From the NCBI GenBank assembly GCA_965204405.1, contig CBDBEN010000005.1, positions 372,001 to 436,000 on the forward strand: a stretch of 64,000 nucleotides of DNA. The letters run 5' to 3'. Both the position numbers and the translations under genes were made by a program. Positions 16,817-24,328 of the stretch are shown piece by piece (the stretch's first letter is position 1; every line of letters begins with the position of its first letter). The DNA is from JANQPX01 sp965204405 (lineage in GTDB: Bacteria > Pseudomonadota > Alphaproteobacteria > Geminicoccales > Geminicoccaceae). Under the pieces are notes generated by a model. That model was not told where the DNA came from and did no database searches. It saw only the letters and a list, made by a program, of their open reading frames with translations.

Positions 16817-18694
16817 CTATTTTTGCAGCACGTAGGTTCCGGGCGCGTCGACCAAGGGCGGGTAGCCTTTATCCGGCGCGCCCATCGTGGGCGGCGTGAC
16901 CAAGTCTCTTGATTGTCCAGCCAGCCAGGCCTGCCATTCCGGCCACCAGGAGCCTTCCTTTTCCGGCACGCTCGCCTGCCAGCTATCCGGATCGACATAG
17001 ACGTCGCCGGCATGTTTGGTCGCGATCTGGTAACTTCGCCGGGGATGACCGGGTTCGCTGACGATGCCGGCATTGTGGCCGCCACTGGTCAGGAGAAAGG
17101 TGACGTCGGTCGCCGGATGGAAGGTGATCTTGTGGGCCGAGCGCCAGGGCGCCACGTGGTCCTTGACCGTGCCGACCGCGAAAATCGGCACTCGGATATC
17201 AGCGAGATTGATCGGCCGGTCATCCGCGAGATAGCGGCCGTCGGCAAGATCGTTGTTGAGGAACAGGCCGCGCAAATATTCGGAATGCATGCGATAGGGC
17301 ATGCGTGTGAGATCGGCGTTCCAGGCCATCAGATCGTTCATGCCCTGGCGCTCGCCGAGCAGATAATCCTGGACCAGGCGGGACCAGATCAGATCGTTGG
17401 ACCGAAGAAGCTGAAAAGCCCCCGCCATCTGCGCGCCATCCAGAAAGCCCTGATCCCACATCATGCTTTCCAGGAATGAGACCTCGCTGTCATTGACGAA
17501 CAGCATCAGCTCGCCCGCTTCGGTAAAATCGACCTGCGTCGCCAATGTGGTCATCGAGGCGAGCCGCTCATCGCCATTCCGCGCCATGGCAGCAGCAGCG
17601 ATCGAGAGCAGCGTGCCGCCAAGGCAGTAGCCGACGGCGTGGACCTTCCGGTCGGGAACGATCGCCGAGATTGCATCAAGGGCGGCCATTGGCCCGAGCT
17701 TTCTATAGTCCTCCATACCGAGATCGCGGTCCTCGGAAGTAGGATTCCGCCAGGAGATCATGAAGATGGTATGGCCTTGGTCGACCAGATACTTGACCAG
17801 CGAGTTCTCGGGTGACAGGTCCAATATGTAGTATTTCATGATCCAGGCCGGCACGATCAGGATGGGCTCGGCGTGAACCTCCTTGGTTGTGCGCGCATAT
17901 TGGATCAGCTCGATCAGCCGGTTGCGGTAGACGACCTTGCCGGAGGTCATCGCCAGGTTTCTTCCCACCTCGAAATCACCGCTCGCCGGTGCTTTCCGGC
18001 CAGCGATCGTCCGCTGCCAGTCCTCCACGAAATTCTGCGCGCCGCGCAACAGGTTCATGCCGCCCTGTTCCAAGGTCTTTTGCAGGACGTCGGGGTTGGT
18101 CCAGAGTCCGTTGGACGGCGAATATCGGTCCAGCATTTGCCGTGCGACGAACGCGATGACCCGCTCACGCCCATCTGACAGGCCGTCGATGTCGGTTGTT
18201 GCGTTGTGCCACCACTGCTGGGTCAAGAGAAACGACTGATAGATCAGATTGTATGGCCATTGCTGCCAACGCTCGCTGCTGAAGCGCCGATCCTGCGGCA
18301 AGGGATCGATGCAGGGCGCTGCATCCGGCTGGGTTGCCATATGGCCGGCATGCAACGCCAGCCGTGCGCTCTTGCGCGCTGCTTTTTCCATGAGCTGCGC
18401 CTGCTTGCCCGGTGATAGAGCGAGGTGAGCCAGCCAATCGACATAGAGCGCTGCCATGCCTGCAGGGCTTATTCCGTTGGTTAGCCTCGCCAGATTGGCC
18501 TTGAAGGCGCGATCCAGAGCCTGGGTGCCATAGAAGCCGGGCATCGATTGGGCTTCTGCAGCATTGAAGTGAGTTCTCGGCGCCGCCTTTTCGACAGCGC
18601 TATCCTTGGACGCTGCCTTTGCATGCCCATTCGTCCGTTGCGTTGACGGCTGCTGACGTATGACCGTTTCACGTTGCTGAAGCATCGTCGGCAT
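16817..18694 (-). CDS. phaC: Poly(3-hydroxyalkanoate) synthase, class I-type
   Basis: PhaC polymerises (R)-3-hydroxyacyl-CoA into PHA granules. The protein has an N-terminal PhaC domain and an alpha/beta hydrolase core with the lipase-like box GYCLGG. Its nucleophilic Cys lies at about residue 357, the Asp is in VGTVKDHVAPW, and the His is in SGGHNAGI, so the triad is complete. The W-rich C-terminal part is typical. I chose ATG at 18694 because GGGAG lies seven bases before it; the longer reading starts with TTG at 18712 and lacks such a site. At about 625 residues it is slightly long, with a 45-residue charged N-terminal extension. It is the first gene of the minus-strand run, behind two TGC-N3-GCA dyads and a perfect FNR box. 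Confidence 0.95.
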   Translation of the reverse strand: MPTMLQQRETVIRQQPSTQRTNGHAKAASKDSAVEKAAPRTHFNAAEAQSMPGFYGTQALDRAFKANLARLTNGISPAGMAALYVDWLAHLALSPGKQAQLMEKAARKSARLALHAGHMATQPDAAPCIDPLPQDRRFSSERWQQWPYNLIYQSFLLTQQWWHNATTDIDGLSDGRERVIAFVARQMLDRYSPSNGLWTNPDVLQKTLEQGGMNLLRGAQNFVEDWQRTIAGRKAPASGDFEVGRNLAMTSGKVVYRNRLIELIQYARTTKEVHAEPILIVPAWIMKYYILDLSPENSLVKYLVDQGHTIFMISWRNPTSEDRDLGMEDYRKLGPMAALDAISAIVPDRKVHAVGYCLGGTLLSIAAAAMARNGDERLASMTTLATQVDFTEAGELMLFVNDSEVSFLESMMWDQGFLDGAQMAGAFQLLRSNDLIWSRLVQDYLLGERQGMNDLMAWNADLTRMPYRMHSEYLRGLFLNNDLADGRYLADDRPINLADIRVPIFAVGTVKDHVAPWRSAHKITFHPATDVTFLLTSGGHNAGIVSEPGHPRRSYQIATKHAGDVYVDPDSWQASVPEKEGSWWPEWQAWLAGQSRDLVTPPTMGAPDKGYPPLVDAPGTYVLQK

Positions 18695-18850
18695 TGATGA
18701 TCTCCCAATCAATTCCGGTCACGGCTCAGGGCCTCGAAGGCATTGATCAATAGCAATTGGGGAGCACGGCTTTTCCCTGCCTTGCCTTTCCAAACAACTT
18801 GATGCCTGCCTGATCGGACGGTCGGTTTCAAAGCCAAGAAAATCTCTATG

Positions 18851-18939
18851 TTGCATTGCAGCAGTAGAAATTTTGATATCAGGTATTTATAATCACACCA
18901 TTTAATCAGGCATCATGAGATTATAATGCTGCGATGCAG
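18851..18939. promoter_or_regulatory. Paired TGC-N3-GCA dyads, possible PhaR operator sites
   Basis: Two dyads occur in the AT-rich leader of phaC: TTGCATTGCAG at 18851-18861 and CTGCGATGCAG at 18929-18939. The second fits CTGC-N3-GCAG exactly and the first differs at one base. Such TGC-rich dyads have been reported for the PHA-responsive repressor PhaR of Paracoccus. The assignment is an inference from pattern and position. No phaR gene is in the window. Confidence 0.4.
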
Positions 18940-18950
18940 CTAGACGTTCC

Positions 18951-18964
18951 TTGATGCAGATCAA
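18951..18964. promoter_or_regulatory. Perfect FNR-type box upstream of phaC
   Basis: TTGAT-GCAG-ATCAA matches the FNR consensus TTGAT-N4-ATCAA at all ten defined positions. It lies about 255 bases before the phaC start and 11 bases from the nearer TGC-N3-GCA dyad. The surrounding 18695-19112 gap (about 400 bp) holds no supported gene. The distance to phaC is long for direct activation unless the transcript has a long leader, so the promoter may lie around 18850-18930, where the DNA is AT-rich. The site is palindromic and could also serve a rightward transcript. Confidence 0.7.
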
Positions 18965-19112
18965 TCCTGGCCAACGAGGTGCTAAAATATCATGGTCACA
19001 CCAACGCCAACCGGCTGGTCGCCGCTATCGCCCGGACGCGATCCTGCACACCTTCTCGGTTAAGGGCACACGAGGGCTCATCCCTATTCGCAACCTAAAG
19101 AGGTAAGACAGT

Positions 19113-20939
19113 CTAGCCGATCGATCTAAGCTGGGTCGTACGTGGATAGGTTCGGACCTTCGGGACGGCACCGTCTCGAAGCCTTGTCTGCATCCTGGTC
19201 CAGTAGCTCGCGGTTAGGAGTTCACCATGAGCTTCTCGGAACAGATGGCGAAGTGCCCGGTTGTTCAGACGTAGATGCTGCTCCAGCTCTTCCGGAAGGA
19301 ACACCGTTCCTTCCTCGAAGAACCAGTCGGGGATGTCCTCTTCCCCATCCTCGCGATCGGCGTTGGTGCGCACCTTGACTCCGGTCAATGGTTCAATCGC
19401 GTCGTAGTCGAAAAGATTGACGAAGCGAAGCGTGGTGACGCCGTAGTTGCGGCCATCCAGATCCTTGTTGAACACATTGGTCGCCGCATTGTTGCGAATA
19501 CACTGGCCAAGCCGGATCACCACGAGTTCAGCAGCCTCCTGGCTGCAGCTCTCTAAATAAAGAGGCAGCGGTATCAGTTTCCTCTGAACGATCAGGTGAC
19601 GAAAAAACACTTCGCTTCGGTGAAGACTGACCGTGCCCTGAGCTTCGGCGATCAAGTCGTGCAGCAGATCTTCGCCGAACAAGGGGATCGGTAACAGCAC
19701 GTTAGAATAGATAATATTGTCGAGCATCGAGCCCGCCCGGTTCAGCTCATGCACCTGCCGATATTGATCCAGCACCGACTCGACGCCATCAAAGCGATCC
19801 CATTTATAGCTTGCCGTCGGCTGGTCCCGAATGACCTTCAGGACGTAGTGCCGGGACGGCGAGGTGAACCCTATCGCAACGCTCCCGCGTGGTCCCGGCG
19901 CATGATCAAGCTGCTCGTCGGCGCTGATGCCAGGATCGATCACCTGAGCCATCACCGCGCGTTTGCCGACATGGTTGTAGCCGACAGTCGAGTAGTGCAT
20001 GCCTCTGGGCCTGGTCGGCATGAGCTTGAACAGAAAATCGACAAGCTCGTGGTAGGCCGTGACGGTCACATGGAAATTAGCGAGCGTTGAAGAAAATATA
20101 TGGCGAAGCGTGGTCTCGCGGAGAATCACCGCATCGACATAGATGCCATCGCTACCGTTGAGTAGTGCCAGAGACAGAGGCGATTGCATCTCGTGCTGTC
20201 CACGGCGATACCGGATAGCGCCGACCACATAGGCGGCGCGATTCCGAAAAAAGCCAGCCGTAACCACGTCGATCCCAAGAACGCCGCCGCTGGTCTCAAG
20301 ACCGAGCTCTTCGTTGACGCGCGCCGCTACCGCCTCGCAATCGCCCGCGAGGTTTCGGAATGGCGCGTCCAGTGCCGGTGCTGCCAGCACTATTGCAACC
20401 TGATCCAGGGTCAAAAGCCCGTCCCCTTCGATCAAGCTGACAAAGCTCTGCTTCCCTGTTCTCTTATCGAGATCGACGTCGCCATAGGAGCTGGGCGTCC
20501 AGCTATCTCCGAACACGGAACGATGCACCGAAGCAAGGAACGCTTCGGCCAGATCCGCTTCATAAAGATCCTTCGATATGTCCTTGTAGCATTCTTCGAC
20601 AACGGACCAGAATTCGCCGACCCGACGCTCCCGTATCGCCAGTTTCAGGAGCGAGACCGTTTTATCCACGGCGATCGCGTAGATCGCGATGCGCTCTTGA
20701 GAGAGCTCGACGGCCTTCAGCCAATCGCACTGCTCAAACGCCTTCTTGGCGAGCCAGGGAATCCGTCGGGAACGGGTATAGTAGTCTTGAAAGACAGCAA
20801 GAATGAGCCTCGCCAGAACCGCCGCCGTCTCGGCCTCATGCTGCGTTGCTTGCAGCTCGACGAGCCCGGGATAGACGATATTTTCAGTCTGGAGCGTATT
20901 GAAGTCACGGCGTTGCGGTCTCAGCATGCGCCTTCCCAT
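19113..20939 (-). CDS. aceK: Isocitrate dehydrogenase kinase/phosphatase
   Basis: AceK phosphorylates and dephosphorylates isocitrate dehydrogenase, switching carbon between the TCA cycle and the glyoxylate bypass. The protein has about 608 residues (E. coli form 578). Recognisable blocks include the regulatory half with FHVTVTAYHELVDFLFKLMP, the kinase-like loop APGPRGSVAIGF followed by YVLKVIRDQP, and the segment VFNKDLDGRNYGVTTLRFVN. The C-terminal part has IPDWFFEEGTVFLPEEL. ATG at 20939 is preferred; a GTG at 20960 is an alternative. No aceA or aceB is visible here, so it is separated from the glyoxylate genes it usually accompanies in enterobacteria. It lies on the same strand upstream of phaC, with 400 bp between. 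Confidence 0.93.
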   Translation of the reverse strand: MGRRMLRPQRRDFNTLQTENIVYPGLVELQATQHEAETAAVLARLILAVFQDYYTRSRRIPWLAKKAFEQCDWLKAVELSQERIAIYAIAVDKTVSLLKLAIRERRVGEFWSVVEECYKDISKDLYEADLAEAFLASVHRSVFGDSWTPSSYGDVDLDKRTGKQSFVSLIEGDGLLTLDQVAIVLAAPALDAPFRNLAGDCEAVAARVNEELGLETSGGVLGIDVVTAGFFRNRAAYVVGAIRYRRGQHEMQSPLSLALLNGSDGIYVDAVILRETTLRHIFSSTLANFHVTVTAYHELVDFLFKLMPTRPRGMHYSTVGYNHVGKRAVMAQVIDPGISADEQLDHAPGPRGSVAIGFTSPSRHYVLKVIRDQPTASYKWDRFDGVESVLDQYRQVHELNRAGSMLDNIIYSNVLLPIPLFGEDLLHDLIAEAQGTVSLHRSEVFFRHLIVQRKLIPLPLYLESCSQEAAELVVIRLGQCIRNNAATNVFNKDLDGRNYGVTTLRFVNLFDYDAIEPLTGVKVRTNADREDGEEDIPDWFFEEGTVFLPEELEQHLRLNNRALRHLFREAHGELLTASYWTRMQTRLRDGAVPKVRTYPRTTQLRSIG

Positions 20940-21129
20940 CGCGTGGAGGGCTGGTAGCACGGCTCGATGATGAGAGTCTGGAGTAGATGAACCAAACCAC
21001 CAGCAATGGGACCCGTCCCGCCCCCAACAACCCTGTTTGACGATGGCATTCTACGCTGGACGAGGGGCAAGTTTGAACTGACGGTGCTCCGATCCGCACG
21101 ATGGGGAACAATCGTGCATCGGCCTCCGG

Positions 21130-21852
21130 TCAAGCCGGTTCGACGATGGCAGCGGTCTGGGCGTGCAGATGTTCGACCAGCCCGGGCTCCAGCTTGAGGC
21201 GTGCTGCAAGCATAGCGAGGTAGCCGCGTTCGGCGGCGCCGTTCGGATCAATTGCTAGCAGCGAGGCTGCATAGATTTCTGCCGCCTGCTCGGGATTGGC
21301 GGCGTCGCGCGCAATCGCATCGATATCCAGGGGCGCTGAGAGCTCGTCTTCCAAAAATGCGCGCTCCTCGACACCGATCTGCAGCCCGTCCAGTTGTTGA
21401 GCAATGCGTCTGCGCTCCTCGGGGGAGACATGTCCATCCGATTTGGCGGCAGCGACCATCGCCCGCACGAGCCGGCGGCTCAAATCTTCCTGCCCGGTCG
21501 GGGTGGACGGCAGGAACGGTGTATCGCCGGGCGGCAAAGCAGGGGGCTCGTTCGTCGCTGTTGCAGGCGAGTTGTTGGCCTGCCAGTTTTGCCATGCTTT
21601 GTAGGCAAGGCCGCCAACGAGCGCAACGCCGCCGACTTTCAGGGCCGATTTCGCCAGCTTTCGTGGTTTCTTGCCTCCCAAAAGAATGCCGGCAAGGCCT
21701 CCTGCCAAGGCCCCCGCCGCGACTCCGCCGACGCCGCCGAGGAGGCCTTGCAGATCGGGGCTACCTGAATTCTTGCCGGGACTGGCGGCCGAGTCATGAG
21801 CGCTCTTCGGCTGGCCCAGAAACTGGTCGAGCAGGCCTTTCAGATCTTGCAT
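21130..21852 (-). CDS. DUF533 (YebE/TerB-like) inner-membrane protein
   Basis: The protein has about 240 residues. It starts with a short helix (MQDLKGLLDQFLGQ), then a Gly-rich membrane-prone segment (GGVGGVAAGALAGGLAGI, about 37-56) and a second hydrophobic stretch near 72-85. A C-terminal TerB-like helical domain follows (about 125-235). This is the layout of DUF533 proteins such as YebE, whose role is not established. The start at 21852 is fixed by a strong AGGAGG nine bases upstream. It is divergent from the acyl-CoA synthetase gene, and a perfect FNR box lies between them. Confidence 0.85.
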   Translation of the reverse strand: MQDLKGLLDQFLGQPKSAHDSAASPGKNSGSPDLQGLLGGVGGVAAGALAGGLAGILLGGKKPRKLAKSALKVGGVALVGGLAYKAWQNWQANNSPATATNEPPALPPGDTPFLPSTPTGQEDLSRRLVRAMVAAAKSDGHVSPEERRRIAQQLDGLQIGVEERAFLEDELSAPLDIDAIARDAANPEQAAEIYAASLLAIDPNGAAERGYLAMLAARLKLEPGLVEHLHAQTAAIVEPA

Positions 21853-22145
21853 AAGCGGTATTCCTCCTATCAAGCGCAACGGCATTGGCCTTCATTCATG
21901 TTGGACATAGCGATTTGGATTGGCACCACAAGGGACTGAAAACCGATTTCTTGATAGAAGTTTCCAATTAGAAGATGTGGTGCTAGGTGCCATTGCTCAG
22001 GTCACCGGTCGGGATGCTGCGGACGCTTTCCGCCATGACGACGGGCTTTTGCAAGTGGCAGCGTCAGCGCTACCTTCGAAATCGCCACGGATACTCTAAG
22101 CTCGGCCAAAACCTTGCTGGATCTCATTGCCACCGGGCAGGCAGC

Positions 22146-22159
22146 TTGATACGGATCAA
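22146..22159. promoter_or_regulatory. Perfect FNR-type box between the DUF533 gene and the acyl-CoA synthetase gene
   Basis: TTGAT-ACGG-ATCAA fits the FNR consensus at all defined positions. It is about 170 bases upstream of the acyl-CoA synthetase start and 290 from the divergent DUF533 start, so the synthetase is the likelier target. The intergenic gap (21853-22326) is about 470 bp and shows no supported gene. Short open frames are present but have no ribosome site or motif. Confidence 0.7.
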
Positions 22160-22326
22160 GGAAGAAGCTGGGGAGAGAGGAAATACAATAAGCTGGTCAA
22201 CACTGCGCTTTGAGGCGTCCGCCGATCCCGAAAGCCGCAGGTGATTGAACGATAAGAACCACCCGCAAAAAGATCGCCTGGCGGCAGGTTGAACGGCGAA
22301 TGGCAGTAAGAAGGGGAGCAAGAATC

Positions 22327-24222
22327 GTGACGACATATGCTGATGTCTATCAAAGCTGGCAGGATGACCCGGAAGCCTTCTGGATGAAGGCGGCTGAGGA
22401 CATCGACTGGATCAAGGCGCCGTCGAGGGCGCTGGATGACAGCGCTGCCCCGTTCTATCGCTGGTTCGCGGACGCGACCTGCAACACCTGCTGGAACGCG
22501 GTCGATCGCCATGTCGAGAACGGCAGGGCGGATCAGAACGCCATCATCTACGACAGCCCGGTTACCGACACCAAACGGACAATCACCTATGCCGAACTGC
22601 AGGGCCTGGTAGCGAACCTGGCTGGTGCCTTGCGTACTCAGGGTGTCGGCAAGGGTGACCGCGTCATCATCTACATGCCGATGATCCCCGAAGCCGTGAT
22701 CTCGATGCTGGCCTGTGCAAGAATCGGCGCGGTGCACTCGGTTGTATTCGGCGGTTTCGCCGCGAATGAGCTTGCGGTCCGGATCGACGATGCGAAGCCG
22801 AAAGCGATTCTTGCCGCCTCCTGCGGCATCGAACCCGGCCGGGTTGTGCCCTATAAGCCGATGCTGGATGGGGCGATCGAGCTTTCCTCCCACAAGCCCG
22901 ACGTCACCATCATCTACCAGCGGGACCAGGCGAAGGCCGAGCTGATCCCCGGCCGTGACCTCGACTGGCACGAGGCGCAGCAAGGCGTGACACCGGCCGA
23001 CTGTATCCCCGTCGGTGGGGCCGACCCGCTCTATATTCTCTATACATCAGGGACGACCGGGCAGCCCAAAGGCGTGGTTCGCGACAATGCCGGCCATATG
23101 GTGGCACTCAACTGGACCATGAAGAACATCTACAACGTGGATGCGGGTGAGGTCTTCTGGGCGGCATCCGACGTCGGCTGGGTGGTTGGTCACAGTTACA
23201 TCGCCTATGCGCCGCTGCTCAAGGGCTGCACCACCATGATGTTCGAGGGCAAGCCGGTGGGCACGCCGGATGCCGGCACATTCTGGCGGGTGATCGAGGA
23301 GTACGACGTCAAGGTGCTGTTTACGGCACCCACGGCATTCCGTGCGATCAAGCGGGAGGACCCGCGGGGCGAGTATGTCAGGAAATATGACCTGAGTGGC
23401 TTGAGGGCGCTCTATCTCGCCGGCGAACGCGCCGATCCCGACACGATCATCTGGGCACAGGAGAACTTCGGCCTGCCGGTCATCGATCACTGGTGGCAGA
23501 CCGAAACCGGCTGGTCGATTGCAGCCAATCCGGCCGGCATCGAATTGCTGCCGATCAAGCTGGGCTCACCGACCGTGCCGATGCCGGGCTACGACGTGCG
23601 CATCCTCGACGAGAGTGGCCGGGAAGCCGCCCCCGGCGAGTTGGGCGCGATCGCGATCAAGCTGCCGCTGCCGCCGGGCAACCTGCCGACGCTCTGGAAT
23701 GCCGATGAGCGCTTCAAGAGTTCCTACCTCGCCACCTTCCCCGGCTATTACGAAACCGGCGATGCCGGCATCAAGGACGAGGATGGCTATGTCTCGATCA
23801 TGGCGCGTACCGACGACGTCATCAATGTCGCCGGCCACCGCCTGTCGACAGGCGGTATGGAAGAGGTGTTGGCGGGGCATCCGGACGTAGCCGAATGTGC
23901 GGTCATCGGCGTCACCGACCAACTTAAGGGTCAGCTGCCGCTAGGCTTCGTCTGCCTCAATGCCGGTTGCGCTCGCGATCACGACGAGATCAAAGGCGAG
24001 TTGGTCAAACGTGTACGTGAGCAGATCGGACCGGTCGCCGCATTCAAGCTGGTTACCGTGGTCGATCGCCTCCCCAAAACCCGTTCCGGCAAGATCCTGC
24101 GCGGCATCATGGTGAAGATTGCCGATAACGAAGCCTACAAAATGCCGGCGACGATCGACGATCCGAGTTCCCTGGACGTGGTCAAGGAGGGGCTCCGGGG
24201 GTTGGGCTACGCGGAAGGATGA
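22327..24222 (+). CDS. prpE: Propionyl-CoA synthetase (PrpE-like acyl-CoA synthetase)
   Basis: This is a 631-residue AMP-forming acyl-CoA synthetase that activates propionate or acetate with ATP and CoA. The ATP-binding loop YTSGTTGQPKG is at about 239. An adenylate segment precedes GDAGIKDEDGY, and the C-terminal lysine motif PKTRSGKILRG (about residue 587) is present. The length and the N-terminal YADVYQSWQDDPEAFW segment fit PrpE better than Acs. The GTG at 22327 is chosen because AAGGGGAG lies just before it; an upstream ATG at 22300 lacks such a site. It precedes the pyruvate dehydrogenase genes by about 100 bp on the same strand. Substrate preference, acetate or propionate, cannot be fixed by eye. 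Confidence 0.88.
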   Translation: MTTYADVYQSWQDDPEAFWMKAAEDIDWIKAPSRALDDSAAPFYRWFADATCNTCWNAVDRHVENGRADQNAIIYDSPVTDTKRTITYAELQGLVANLAGALRTQGVGKGDRVIIYMPMIPEAVISMLACARIGAVHSVVFGGFAANELAVRIDDAKPKAILAASCGIEPGRVVPYKPMLDGAIELSSHKPDVTIIYQRDQAKAELIPGRDLDWHEAQQGVTPADCIPVGGADPLYILYTSGTTGQPKGVVRDNAGHMVALNWTMKNIYNVDAGEVFWAASDVGWVVGHSYIAYAPLLKGCTTMMFEGKPVGTPDAGTFWRVIEEYDVKVLFTAPTAFRAIKREDPRGEYVRKYDLSGLRALYLAGERADPDTIIWAQENFGLPVIDHWWQTETGWSIAANPAGIELLPIKLGSPTVPMPGYDVRILDESGREAAPGELGAIAIKLPLPPGNLPTLWNADERFKSSYLATFPGYYETGDAGIKDEDGYVSIMARTDDVINVAGHRLSTGGMEEVLAGHPDVAECAVIGVTDQLKGQLPLGFVCLNAGCARDHDEIKGELVKRVREQIGPVAAFKLVTVVDRLPKTRSGKILRGIMVKIADNEAYKMPATIDDPSSLDVVKEGLRGLGYAEG

Positions 24223-24328
24223 AACTGCTGGTATGGACGGCCGGCCGCGTTGCCTTATAGGGTGAGCCCGCATCGTGGCCTTTTAGCCTGACAACTTGTC
24301 ATAGACGTTCAATGCCGGAGAGTGCCGA

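Noticed and set aside
15475..16899. 474-residue open frame on the plus strand across the MaoC-PTA and fabI genes
   Set aside because: It runs through two well-identified genes on the other strand and has no recognisable domain.
16795..17085. Extended 351-residue reading of fabI
   Set aside because: The extra 97 residues overlap the end of phaC and show no FabI homology. ATG 16794 gives the normal family length.
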